64,000 nucleotides of DNA from Gemmatimonadaceae bacterium. Lineage in GTDB: Bacteria; Gemmatimonadota; Gemmatimonadetes; Gemmatimonadales; Gemmatimonadaceae. The stretch spans positions 496,001 to 560,000 of the forward strand of contig JADZDM010000005.1 in the NCBI GenBank assembly GCA_020851035.1, given 5' to 3'. Below, one piece after another: positions 26,501 through 33,809 of this stretch. Position numbers and translations under genes: made by a program. Positions within the stretch are counted from its first letter, which is position 1; each line of letters starts with the position of its first letter. Under the pieces are notes generated by a model, which did not search any database, had not been told where the DNA came from, and worked only from the letters and a program-made list of their open reading frames with translations.

Positions 26501-26865
26501 GGGGCGGGCGCGTGATCACGAGCGACAGCGACTGGAAGTACGTGAACGTGCGGCGCCTCATGATCTTCATCGAGCAGTCGGTGGAGCGCGGGCTGCAGTG
26601 GGTGGTGTTCGAGCCCAACGCCGAGCCGCTCTGGGCCCGCGTGGTGCGGACGATCTCGAACTTCCTGCGCACCGTGTGGCGCAACGGCGCCCTCGAGGGC
26701 ACCAAGGTGGAGGAGGCGTTCTTCGTGCGCTGCGACCGCAGCACGATGACGCAGGCCGAGATCGACAACGGGCAGCTCATCTGCCTGGTGGGCATCGCGC
26801 CGGTGAAGCCGGCGGAGTTCGTGATCGTGCGCATCGGGCTCTGGACCGCCCACACCAGCGACTGA
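23503..26865 (+). CDS. Contractile sheath protein, giant form with inserted repeat modules
   Basis: The 1120-residue protein keeps both ends of the phage tail-sheath fold. The N-terminus is YLSPAVYVEEVDTGSKPIEG...FFTNGGKRVYVTRVL (residues 4-96). The C-terminal part (about 710-1120) has VHKAPANEVVRGIVGLQRSL, NINVIRDFRSNSRGIRAWGGRV, WKYVNVRRLMIFIEQSVERG and LEGTKVEEAFFVRCD. Between them, residues about 130-700 hold roughly seven beta-rich modules not found in ordinary Afp/PVC sheaths, which run about 350-480 residues. It has a strong ribosome site (GGAGG, 7 bases upstream). The sheath contracts to drive the tube. Confidence 0.92.
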   Translation: MPEYLSPAVYVEEVDTGSKPIEGVSTSTAGMVGVTERGPVNVPILVTSMGEFTRWFGEPLGDVEFRNANGFHCYLPHAVQGFFTNGGKRVYVTRVLRDDARASVAALFDRGGPASVASRLLRSTRAGTGTLVNQPLVSILAPAALAAGDAIRIGNGSQSEYRTLAANPVASTHVALSFPLAHAHDAGTPITDVARLLLAPFTAPCTLAAATPAGTATVTLTEGVAGEAAFLAAGQVLEFGAAADAEHRRIERLSGAGASRTVVLDAPLVLAHAAATAVTPLNVAGGAATTLLAAANARDSVIFGDAIGADFTLTANLVVFEAGTAQVEVRRIADLHQLALLRSTYDAYPRGSTVSEVTVTDDRRTLTAASVVDTITIDDVAGLEPGQRLRVDPGGAPEVRTIRSVDTTALTVTFTVALAGPHGAGQFVEVLPTTLTAATAVADVSIPLASRLGLGVGDVLRIGVAPDAEFATVAALTGDPAAPPNAGAIVLAGPLAIAHANGATVQRVRVGPAAVVRQPASLVLDAAADSDVLVVSENFGFALGDMVEVTTPSGLRWLHALSAAAAAVVPMEVELDAPLDRSHELGAEIAQRTAMIGISAIDAGRWGDRLRISVEDEANGLVSGATLAIVNSPTDIRLSSPTGVEPGTVLELIAPAGDDTVIGGLLKVAAINRSNNRITLAAPLSAAQNTAYTNALGLGQQLRVRSREFRLSVLLMRRPDPMVPSRDDSAVDREVFANLSMDPRHSRYFLSLIGDVAGVPRLSDGRPDGGSWYVRAEDLAANAAAREAVRLGPETLVDRLPSGMPRAARHALAGGDDSLALLDDTVYIGVDAVDPGDRTGLQALKNIEEVSIVAIPGRTATALQGALISHCEEMRFRFAVLDSQRAPLDAIADVRAQRQQFDTKYAALYYPWLLIPQPFPTVPGPTLPYMVPPAGHMVGVYARTDIERGVHKAPANEVVRGIVGLQRSLSKGEHDILNPYPVNINVIRDFRSNSRGIRAWGGRVITSDSDWKYVNVRRLMIFIEQSVERGLQWVVFEPNAEPLWARVVRTISNFLRTVWRNGALEGTKVEEAFFVRCDRSTMTQAEIDNGQLICLVGIAPVKPAEFVIVRIGLWTAHTSD
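23890..25600 (+). repeat. Tandem beta-module repeats inside the sheath
   Basis: About seven diverged copies of a 50-75 residue module, consensus GxxLRIGxxxxxExxxV...VxLxxPLxxAHxxGxxV. Copies lie near residues 145-190 (ALSFPLAHAHDAGTPI), 230-282 (VLDAPLVLAHAAATAV), 300-355, 390-430, 455-508 (VLAGPLAIAHANGATV), 530-590 (ELDAPLDRSHELGAEI) and 645-700 (TLAAPLSAAQNTAY). They form the insertion on the sheath and probably face outward. Similarity is at protein level; the DNA copies are divergent, so the expansion is old. Confidence 0.7.
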
Positions 26866-26929
26866 CATGCCGCGCCGCTGACCCGCGCCGCGCGTTCCCC
26901 ACGTCACCCCCTGTCCCGTCGAGAGAGCC

Positions 26930-27367
26930 ATGGGCACCTCCGTCCGTCCCGACCCGTTCCGCAGCTTCAACTTCAAGATCGAGTTCGACGGGCTCCCCGT
27001 CGGCAGCTTCAGCGAGTGCAGCGGCCTCACCGCCGAGGGCGACGCGGTGGACTACCGCGAGGGCACCGACCTGCAGCTCTCGGTGCGCAAGCTGATCGGC
27101 ATGCGCAAGTACACCAACATCGTCCTCAAGCGCGGCTACACCGTCAACGGTGAGCTGTGGGCGTGGTACAAGCTGATCGCCAACGGCGTGAACGAGCGGC
27201 GCGACGGCTCGATCATCCTGCAGGACGAGGAGCACAACGAGGTGATGCGCTGGAACGTGTCGAAGGCCTGGATCAACAAGATCGAGGGGCCGACGTTCAA
27301 CGCCACCGCGAACGAGGTCGCGATCGAGTCGTGCGAGCTGGTGCACGAGGGGCTGGAGCTCGCGTGA
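26930..27367 (+). CDS. Inner tube protein 1 (gp19/Afp1-like)
   Basis: The 145-residue protein has the T4-gp19-like tube fold: DPFRSFNFKIEFDGLPVGSFSECSGL at the N-terminus, then the EYREGTD-type DYREGTDLQLSVRKLIGM, ITLKRG-like NIVLKRGYTVNGELWAWY, MRWNVSKAWINKIEGP and IESCELVHEGLEL at the end. It forms hexameric rings that stack into the tube carrying cargo. A GAGAGAG ribosome site lies just upstream. A second tube gene follows the second sheath. Confidence 0.93.
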   Translation: MGTSVRPDPFRSFNFKIEFDGLPVGSFSECSGLTAEGDAVDYREGTDLQLSVRKLIGMRKYTNIVLKRGYTVNGELWAWYKLIANGVNERRDGSIILQDEEHNEVMRWNVSKAWINKIEGPTFNATANEVAIESCELVHEGLELA

Positions 27368-27408
27368 GCCGGCCCCGCCGCACGTCCCACGCCGCGCGCT
27401 GACCGGCC

Positions 27409-29457
27409 ATGGCGACGTACACCACTCCCGGCGTCTACTACGAGACGGTGGATGTCACCGACTCGCGGGTGGCCTCCGTGCGCACCGACGTGGCCGGCTT
27501 CGTGGGCATCGCCGAGCGCGGGCCGGTGGACACGCCGGTGCCGCTGGAGTCGTGGCGCCAGTTCCGCGCGCACTTCGGTGACGTGACCGGCAGCGGCTAC
27601 CTGGCCTACACGGTGCGCGCCTTCTTCGAGAACGGCGGCGCGCGCTGCTGGGTGGTGCGGGTGGCGTCGCGCGATCCGCTGTCGGGGGTGGAACCGGCGG
27701 CGGTCACGCTCACCTCGCCGGTGGGCGCGCTCCCGGTGTGGCGCGTGCGCGCCTCGAGCCCTGGGGCGTGGGGCAACGCGCTCGCGATCCAGGTGACGGT
27801 GACGCACCGCGCGCAGACCACCGGCTCGCCGATCGGTGCCACGCCGACCGCGACGGCCGTGGCGTCCACCAGCGGGTTCGAGCGCGGGACGCTCGTGCGC
27901 CTGTCGCAGTCGGCCCTCGCGGCGCCGGTGTACCGCGTGGTGAACCGTGTGGACGCGGTGGAGCGCCAGCTGCACTGGGTGGCCGACCATCCGTCGCGCC
28001 GGCTGCCGTACGACGCGGCACTGTCGGGGCTCGATGCCACGCTGCCGGTGCTGATCGAGAGCGTCGAGCTCACCGTGGTGGTGAGCGAGGGCGGGACGGT
28101 GGTGGCGGTGCACGAGGCGCTGTCGCTGGTGCCGGAGCACCCGGCATACGGCCCGCGTCGCCTGTCGCCCCCGCGCGAGGCGCTTGCGGCCGGCGCGGCC
28201 CGCTCGACGGCCGTGGCGCCGTTCCGCATCGCGATCGACGAGCTGCGCGAGGCGTACGGCGCCGACCCGCTGGTGCCGCGCCCGCTGGTGCGGGCCGTGA
28301 CGGCGTCCGACCTGCTCGAGGCCTCGCGCGTGACGCTCACGGGTGGCCGTGACGGGCTGCGACTGCTCACCGCCGGGGATTTCACCGGCGGCGACTGGGC
28401 GCCGGATGACTCCGACATGGTGCAGGCGGCGCGCCGGCGCGGGTTCCGCGCCCTGGCGCGCGTGGACGAGGTCGCGATGCTCGCGGTGCCCGACATCCAC
28501 ATCCATCCCATCGCGCCACCGCAGTTCGCACCGCTGCCGCCCTGCGTCCCGGATCCCTGCGCGATCGGCGCCACGCCGCCGGCGCCGGAGCCGCCACCGC
28601 CGGTGGTGCACGAAATCCCGCCGGTGTTCAGCGAGGCGGATGTGTTCCGCGTGCAGGCCGACCTGGTGGGCCACTGCGAGGTCATGCGCGACCGCGTGGC
28701 GTTGCTGGATCCCCCGTTCGACGCGGCGCACGGCACCACGCTGGGTGTCGCCGCGATCCGGAGCTGGCGCCAGCGCTTCGACTCGAACATGGCCGCGCTG
28801 CACCATCCGTGGGTGCGCGTGGTGGATCCGCTGCGGCTGCGTCGCGAGCCCACGCGGGCGATCCCGCCGTCCGGGCACGTGGCCGGCCAGGTCGCGCGCA
28901 CCGACCGGGCGGTCGGCGTGCACAAGGCCCCCGCCAACGAGCCGCTGGCGTGGGCGCAGGACCTCACCGCGGCCATCGACGAGGAATCACACGGCCTGCT
29001 CAACACCCTCGGCATCAACGTGCTGCGGGCGCTGCCGGGGCGCGGCATCCGCATCCTTGGGGCACGGACGGTGAGCTCCGATCCCTCGTGGCGGTTCCTT
29101 CCGGTGCGCCGGCTGGTGCTGATGGTGATGAAGGCGCTGGACCTGGCCTCGCAGTGGGCTGTGTTCGAGCCGAACGACACCGGCACCCGCGAGCGGCTGC
29201 GGATGTCGATCCTCATCTACCTCGCGACCCTCTGGCAGCAGGGGCAGCTCGCCGGCGCATCGATGGAGGAGGCGTTCTTCGTGCGCTGCGACGAGACGAA
29301 CAACTCCGCGGCCGACGTGGCGAACGGTCGGCTGCACGTGGACATCGGCATCGCGCCCGCGATCCCGTTCGAGTTCGTGGTGGTGCGCGTCTGGCGCTCC
29401 CGCAACGAGCTCGAGCTGGCCGAGTGGACGGTGCAGCGTGACGGGAGGGTGGCCTGA
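27409..29457 (+). CDS. Contractile sheath protein 2
   Basis: The 682-residue sheath subunit has the N-terminal TTPGVYYETVDVTDSRVASVRTD...FFENGGARCWVVRVASRD and C-terminal VHKAPANEPLAWAQDL, GINVLRALPGRGIRILGART, WRFLPVRRLVLMVMKALDLA and GASMEEAFFVRCDET. The insertion is far smaller than in sheath 1 but includes one similar module (about residues 150-185, TSGFERGTLVRLSQ...YRVVNRVD). A proline/cysteine patch (LPPCVPDPCAIGATPPAPEPPPP, about 380-405) is unusual for a sheath. The stop overlaps the next start by one base (TGATG). Confidence 0.92.
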   Translation: MATYTTPGVYYETVDVTDSRVASVRTDVAGFVGIAERGPVDTPVPLESWRQFRAHFGDVTGSGYLAYTVRAFFENGGARCWVVRVASRDPLSGVEPAAVTLTSPVGALPVWRVRASSPGAWGNALAIQVTVTHRAQTTGSPIGATPTATAVASTSGFERGTLVRLSQSALAAPVYRVVNRVDAVERQLHWVADHPSRRLPYDAALSGLDATLPVLIESVELTVVVSEGGTVVAVHEALSLVPEHPAYGPRRLSPPREALAAGAARSTAVAPFRIAIDELREAYGADPLVPRPLVRAVTASDLLEASRVTLTGGRDGLRLLTAGDFTGGDWAPDDSDMVQAARRRGFRALARVDEVAMLAVPDIHIHPIAPPQFAPLPPCVPDPCAIGATPPAPEPPPPVVHEIPPVFSEADVFRVQADLVGHCEVMRDRVALLDPPFDAAHGTTLGVAAIRSWRQRFDSNMAALHHPWVRVVDPLRLRREPTRAIPPSGHVAGQVARTDRAVGVHKAPANEPLAWAQDLTAAIDEESHGLLNTLGINVLRALPGRGIRILGARTVSSDPSWRFLPVRRLVLMVMKALDLASQWAVFEPNDTGTRERLRMSILIYLATLWQQGQLAGASMEEAFFVRCDETNNSAADVANGRLHVDIGIAPAIPFEFVVVRVWRSRNELELAEWTVQRDGRVA

Positions 29458-30023
29458 TGGCGCTCCTCAGCACGGTGGGTGTGCGGTTCGACCCGTTGAT
29501 GGCCTACAACTTCACCATCAACCTGATCGACACCTCCAGCACGATGGCCACCCTCAAGTCTGTGGCGATGTCGGCCATCACAGACACGCTGCTCGGTGGC
29601 TTCTCGGAGTGCTCGGGCCTCGACATGGCGCTCGAGGTGGAGGAGTACAAGGAGGGGGGCAACAACGGCGGGGTGCTGAAGTTCCCGACGCGCGTGACCT
29701 GGGCGCCGCTGGTGCTGAAGAGCGGGGTCGGTGCCGGGTCGAGCCTGTGGGACTGGCACTATGACTTCGCCATCGGCAAGGGGAAGCGGAAGGACGGCAT
29801 CATCACGCTGCTGAACGACCTCCACCTGCCGTCGCACATCTGGCACTTCCGTCGCGGGCTGCCGACGAAGTACACCGGCCCGTCGCTGGTGGCGGGGCAG
29901 AACACGGTGGCGATCGAGGGCCTCGAGATCACGCACGAGGGGCTGTGGCAGGTGCCCTACGTCGGCTTCGGCGCAGCGGCGGCGTCCCTCGGCGTGTCGG
30001 CGGCCGTGGGCGGGGGGTTCTGA
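29457..30023 (+). CDS. Inner tube protein 2 (gp19/Afp5-like)
   Basis: The 188-residue tube homologue has VRFDPLMAYNFTINLID, LLGGFSECSGLDMALEVEEYKEGGNNG, FPTRVTWAPLVLKSGV, LHLPSHIWHFRRGLPTKYTGPSL and VAIEGLEITHEGLWQV. Relative to tube 1 it has an extra 20-residue N-terminal loop (TSSTMATLKSVAMSAI) and a hydrophobic C-terminal tail. The position just before the LysM adaptor matches Afp5/Pvc5, the ring next to the baseplate. Confidence 0.9.
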   Translation: MALLSTVGVRFDPLMAYNFTINLIDTSSTMATLKSVAMSAITDTLLGGFSECSGLDMALEVEEYKEGGNNGGVLKFPTRVTWAPLVLKSGVGAGSSLWDWHYDFAIGKGKRKDGIITLLNDLHLPSHIWHFRRGLPTKYTGPSLVAGQNTVAIEGLEITHEGLWQVPYVGFGAAAASLGVSAAVGGGF

Positions 30024-30025
30024 GC

Positions 30026-30217
30026 ATGGACATCGAGATCGGCTCGATCGAGAGCACGGTGCGGGCGGTGGACGGGGCGGCGCTGGTGGACCCGCGCGTG
30101 CGCCGGCAGCTGCTCACCGAGTTCCTGGCCCAGGTGCGCGCCGCCGACGCGCATGCGAAGCGGGTGCAGGGCGAGCGCGACTTCACCGGCAGCCGCGCCA
30201 GCCGGGGGCCGGGCTGA
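30026..30217 (+). CDS. Small eCIS protein (DUF5908/Afp6-like)
   Basis: The 63-residue protein begins MDIEIGSIESTVRAVDG and ends in a charged helix and GSRASRGPG tail. Afp6/Pvc6-type genes (DUF5908) sit at exactly this position, between the second tube and the LysM adaptor, and begin with the same short beta strand. The function of that family is unknown. Its stop overlaps the next start (TGATG). Confidence 0.7.
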   Translation: MDIEIGSIESTVRAVDGAALVDPRVRRQLLTEFLAQVRAADAHAKRVQGERDFTGSRASRGPG

Positions 30218-30909
30218 TGGAACAACTCGAGAAGGCGACGATCGTGGCGATGTGGAAGGACGAGATGGAGTTCATCCCGGTCCAGTTCAATCCCACGGAG
30301 TACACGCTCACCAAGGGCGCGCAGCTGGCCGAGATCGCGATCCCGGGGCTGGACACGCCGCTGGTGCAGTTCGTGCGCGGGCAGGCCGAGACGCTGTCGC
30401 TGGACCTGTTCTTCGACACCACCGACGATGGGATGGGCACCAATGCCACCAGCGTCACCACGCTCACGGACCAGATCTACCAGCTGGTGAAGATCGAACC
30501 CGACACGCATGCCCCGCCGGTGTGCGCCTTCCTGTGGCACAAGAAGTTCCCGGGGAGCGAGGTGTCGGAGAAGGTGGGCAACCAGCGCCGCACCGACTTC
30601 CAGTGCGTGGTGGAGAGCGTGAAGCAGCGGTTCACGCTGTTCAGCCCCGAGGGGGTGCCGCTGCGCGCGATCGTGACGGTGTCGCTGCGCGAGTACAAGA
30701 CGCTGGACGAGCAGCTCAAGCAGCTGAACCTCAACTCGCCGGACAAGACGCAGAGCCACGTGGTGCAGCGCGGTGACACGCTCAGTGGCATCGCCGGCCG
30801 GCACTACCGCATGCCGCACCGCTGGCGCGAGGTGGCGCAGGCCAACGGCATCGCCGACCCGCGCCGGCTCGAGGTGGGTGCGTTCCTGCGCGTCCCGCCC
30901 CTGACCTGA
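30217..30909 (+). CDS. LysM-domain tube-baseplate adaptor (Afp7-like)
   Basis: The 230-residue protein has the N-terminal adaptor domain MEFIPVQFNPTEYTLTKGAQ...GQAETLSLDLFFDTTD, and FQCVVESVKQRFTLFSPEGVPLRAIVTVSLREYK. It ends in a LysM motif (residues about 185-228, VVQRGDTLSGIAGRHY...ANGIADPRRLEVGAFLRVPP). In Afp/PVC this protein connects the inner tube to the spike hub, like T4 gp53/gp54 functions. The LysM may bind baseplate partners rather than peptidoglycan. Confidence 0.92.
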   Translation: MEQLEKATIVAMWKDEMEFIPVQFNPTEYTLTKGAQLAEIAIPGLDTPLVQFVRGQAETLSLDLFFDTTDDGMGTNATSVTTLTDQIYQLVKIEPDTHAPPVCAFLWHKKFPGSEVSEKVGNQRRTDFQCVVESVKQRFTLFSPEGVPLRAIVTVSLREYKTLDEQLKQLNLNSPDKTQSHVVQRGDTLSGIAGRHYRMPHRWREVAQANGIADPRRLEVGAFLRVPPLT

Positions 30910-30920
30910 GGCCTGCCGCG

Positions 30921-32156
30921 ATGAACATCATGCCGCTGGTCGAGGAGTCCCGGCTCCAGGGTGGGTTCCGGGTGCCCCGCTTCGAGGTGAAGATCGAGGG
31001 TGTCGGCCTGCCGCGTGACGTGCTCCGCGACGTGTCCCAGCTCACCTACCATGACAGCACCGGTGAGATGGACGGGTTCGAGATGGTGGTGAACAACTGG
31101 GACACCGAGACCCGCGAGTTCAAGTACGTGGGCGCCGAGACCGACGCCGAGCTGCAGCGCAACGACGCGCGCGGGCTCCGCTTCAAGCTGTTCGAGCCCT
31201 GCCGTCGCGAGGTCACGGTGCGCATGGGCTACGTGGACGAGATGCGGACGATGCTCACCGGCACCGTCACCACGATGGAGCCCACCTTCCCCTCCGGCGG
31301 TGCACCGACCCTGACGGTGCGCGGGCTGAACGTGCTGCACCAGCTCCGGCGCAAGCCGTACGACTTCGCCTGGGAGAAGGTCACCGACAGCGAGATCGCG
31401 AAGAAGCTGGCCACGCTGAAGGACGACGAGACGCAGCTGAAGCGCTTCCCGCTGCCGGTGGAGGTGGACCCGGCGGTGGACGGCAAGGAGCCGCGGCTGG
31501 AGTACATCGCCCAGAAGAACCAGACCGACATCGACTTCCTGTACAGCCGCGCCCGCGAGCGCGGCTACGTGATCTTCATCATGGAGGAGTCGAAGACGCG
31601 CAACGGCACGGTGCGCCCGCGCCGGCTGTACTTCGGCCCCCCGCATGGCGGGCAGGGCGTGGTGCTGCGCGACGTGATCTACCGGCTCGAGTGGGGGCGC
31701 TCGCTGATGGAGTTCAAGCCGACGCTCACCACCGCGAGCCAGGTGAAGTCGGTGACCGTGCGCGGCTGGGACCGCGCCACCAAGAAGCCGATCGAGGAGA
31801 AGGTGGACCTCGACGACAAGGAGCTGAACCGCAACAAGGACCTCCACCGCCTGCTCGGCAGCTGCGACCCGCACGACGACATCGTGGTGGACCTGCCGGT
31901 CTTCACCAAGGAGCACGCCCGGGACGCGGCCCGCGCGCGGCTGCTGGAGGTGGGGCGTACGATGGTGAAGGCCAGCGCCACCACCATCGGCCTCCCCGAC
32001 CTGCGCGCCGGTCAGCTGGTGGCGATCGGCAACCTGGGCTCGCGGTTCAGCGGCGTGTACTTCGTCACCGACACCACCCACAGCATCGGGGAGTCGGGCT
32101 ACACCACGCAGTTCAACTGCTACCGCGAAGACGAGTGGCCGGAGTGGAAGCGATGA
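30921..32156 (+). CDS. Spike hub protein (gpD/VgrG N-terminal-like)
   Basis: The 411-residue phage late-control D (gp27-like) hub has VPRFEVKIEGVGLPRDVLRDVSQLTYHD, EMDGFEMVVNNWD, VTVRMGYVDEMRTMLTGTVTTMEPTF, LTVRGLNVLHQLRRKP, KNQTDIDFLYSRARERGYVIFI, VTVRGWDRATKKPI and DLRAGQLVAIGNLGSRFSGVYFVTDTTHSI. It stops where the OB-fold would begin in VgrG or Afp8; that part is the next gene, overlapping by 4 bases. It forms the trimeric base of the spike. Confidence 0.92.
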   Translation: MNIMPLVEESRLQGGFRVPRFEVKIEGVGLPRDVLRDVSQLTYHDSTGEMDGFEMVVNNWDTETREFKYVGAETDAELQRNDARGLRFKLFEPCRREVTVRMGYVDEMRTMLTGTVTTMEPTFPSGGAPTLTVRGLNVLHQLRRKPYDFAWEKVTDSEIAKKLATLKDDETQLKRFPLPVEVDPAVDGKEPRLEYIAQKNQTDIDFLYSRARERGYVIFIMEESKTRNGTVRPRRLYFGPPHGGQGVVLRDVIYRLEWGRSLMEFKPTLTTASQVKSVTVRGWDRATKKPIEEKVDLDDKELNRNKDLHRLLGSCDPHDDIVVDLPVFTKEHARDAARARLLEVGRTMVKASATTIGLPDLRAGQLVAIGNLGSRFSGVYFVTDTTHSIGESGYTTQFNCYREDEWPEWKR

Positions 32157-32620
32157 ACTCCCCCTCCGGCGTGGTCATCGGCATCGTGGAAGACGTGGAC
32201 GACCCCGACAAGCAGGGGCGCATCCGCATGACGTTCCCCTGGATGGGCACGAACGTGCGCAGCGCGTGGGCGCCTGTGAGCACGCCGATGGCCGGTGACG
32301 ACCGCGGCAGCTTCATGATGCCCGAGGTCGGCGACGAGGCGCTGGTGGCGTTCGAGCACGGCGACTTCGCCCACCCGTTCGTGCTCGGCTTCCTCTGGAG
32401 CGGGGCGGACCATCCGCCGGAGAGCGACACCCAGCTGCGCATCATCCGCACCCCCGGCGGGCACGAGCTGCGCTTCGAGGACACGCCCGGCGCGAAGAAG
32501 GTCGTGGTGAAGACCGAAGGGGGGCTCTCGCTCACCATGGACGACGCCCAGCAGTCGATCACCATCACCGGCGGCGGCCGCTCCGTCACGATGCAGGCCG
32601 GCCAGGTGAAGATCGCATGA
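32153..32620 (+). CDS. Spike needle protein (gp5/VgrG C-terminal OB-fold)
   Basis: The 155-residue protein has the gp5 OB-fold: GVVIGIVEDVDDPDKQGRIRM...AWAPVSTPMAGDDRGSFMMPEVGDEALVAFEHGDFAHPFVLGFLW. It then runs into a short triple-stranded beta-helix-like tail (GHELRFEDTPGAKKVVVKTEGGLSLTMDD...SITITGGGRSVTMQAG). With the preceding hub it makes one split VgrG-type spike. Confidence 0.92.
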   Translation: MNSPSGVVIGIVEDVDDPDKQGRIRMTFPWMGTNVRSAWAPVSTPMAGDDRGSFMMPEVGDEALVAFEHGDFAHPFVLGFLWSGADHPPESDTQLRIIRTPGGHELRFEDTPGAKKVVVKTEGGLSLTMDDAQQSITITGGGRSVTMQAGQVKIA

Positions 32621-32681
32621 CGACCACGCTGCCGATCACGCAGGGTGCCCCGGCGCCGCAAAGCACCGCAACGGAGGCGAC

Positions 32682-33395
32682 GTGCCGAAGGTCCTGACCA
32701 CCTCCGCCGTCATCACCTGTCCGCATGGGGGCGTGGGCACCACGATCCCGGCCACGCCGCTCGTGGACGCCGGCGGCATCGTCACCGGCGAGGGGGACAC
32801 GGGCACGCTGACCTGCGTGTTCCTCCCGCCCTGCGTGGGCTACACGCTGCAGTCGATGGGGCTCAACGCCTCCACCATCGCCGGACGCAAGGTGATCCTC
32901 GCCACCGACATCCAGAAGAGCGTGACGGGCATGCCGCTCACGATCACCGAGACCACCACCTTCGTGGACGACAGCTCGCCGGCCCCGCTCCCCGCCGGCG
33001 CCAGCACCGCTGAGGCGGAGCCGGCGATGCTCGACCTGGCGCCGCCGGTGGTGGTGGCCGTGCCACCCGCGGTGGCGTTCGTGACCGCCACGATGCTCCC
33101 GGCGACGATGGTGGTGACCTTCACGCTCACGGCACCGTTCCCGCTCTCGTGGGACCTGCGCGTGCTGGTGACCTCGCCACCCGGTGCCAGCATGGATGCC
33201 ACCAACGGCCTGCCGACGGGCCTCGTGGTCGCGCCCGCCGGCGGCGCGTGGACGTCGCCGTCGCTCACCGTGACCAGCACGCTGTCGGCCGCCTTCATGG
33301 CCTCGCTCGGCCCGGGTGCACACAAGCTGTTCATGACCGGTGTCACGCAGCGCGGCGCGTCGGCGTATGCCGATGCCACGATCACGGTGAGCTGA
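32682..33395 (+). CDS. PAAR-like spike tip protein with beta-rich extension
   Basis: The 237-residue protein starts at GTG 32682 with GGAGG upstream. The first 100 residues look like a PAAR/DUF4280-type tip: MPKVLTTSAVITCPHGGVGTTIP (Cys and His early), GTLTCVFLPPCVGYTLQSMG (cysteines) and GRKVILATDIQKSVTGMPLTI. About 130 further residues form a valine/threonine-rich beta domain (TFTLTAPFPLSWDLRVLVTSPPG...) of unknown fold. A PAAR-like cone would sharpen the tip; the extension could be a tip-bound effector or cap. The order PAAR then gp25 is reversed relative to Afp9/Afp10. Confidence 0.75.
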   Translation: MPKVLTTSAVITCPHGGVGTTIPATPLVDAGGIVTGEGDTGTLTCVFLPPCVGYTLQSMGLNASTIAGRKVILATDIQKSVTGMPLTITETTTFVDDSSPAPLPAGASTAEAEPAMLDLAPPVVVAVPPAVAFVTATMLPATMVVTFTLTAPFPLSWDLRVLVTSPPGASMDATNGLPTGLVVAPAGGAWTSPSLTVTSTLSAAFMASLGPGAHKLFMTGVTQRGASAYADATITVS

Positions 33396-33396
33396 G

Positions 33397-33807
33397 ATGA
33401 CCGCCCCGCGCGACACCCGCGAGTTCCTCGGGCTCGGATGGAAGTTCCCGCTGCAGGTCACCGCCGGCGGCAGCATCGCGCGCGCACGCTACGAGGTGCG
33501 GGTGGAGGAGTCCGTCTACCTGATCCTCAGCACCGCGAAGGGCGAGCGCGTGATGCTCCCCGAATTCGGCTGCGGCATCCACGACCTCGTCTTCCAGCCC
33601 AACACGCCGGCCACCATCGGGCTCGTGGCGCAGCAGGTGCGCCGCGCGCTGGTCCAGTGGGAGCCGCGCATCGACGTGCTCGACCTGGTGGTGGAGTCAC
33701 CCCCCGGCGAGCCGACGCTGCTCCTGATCCGCGTGGGCTACCGCATCCGCGCCAACAACGCGCTCGCCAACCTGGTCTACCCGTTCTACCTGCGAGAGGG
33801 AGCCTGA
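33397..33807 (+). CDS. Baseplate protein GPW/gp25
   Basis: The 136-residue protein has the gp25 lysozyme-like fold: LGLGWKFPLQVTAGGSIARARYEVRVEESVYLILSTAKGERVMLPEFGCGIHDLVFQP, then QQVRRALVQWEPRIDVLDLVV and YRIRANNALANLVYPFYLREG. The EPR motif (WEPRID), which contacts the sheath initiator, is intact. It is an Afp9/Pvc9 equivalent and lies 1 base after the PAAR-like gene stop. Confidence 0.95.
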   Translation: MTAPRDTREFLGLGWKFPLQVTAGGSIARARYEVRVEESVYLILSTAKGERVMLPEFGCGIHDLVFQPNTPATIGLVAQQVRRALVQWEPRIDVLDLVVESPPGEPTLLLIRVGYRIRANNALANLVYPFYLREGA

Positions 33808-33809
33808 GC

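Noticed and set aside
32617-32697. 26-codon frame overlapping the OB-fold stop (ATGA) before the PAAR-like gene
   Set aside because: It overlaps the start of the PAAR-like gene, whose ribosome site lies within it, and the peptide shows no conserved feature. A translational coupling leader is possible but unsupported.
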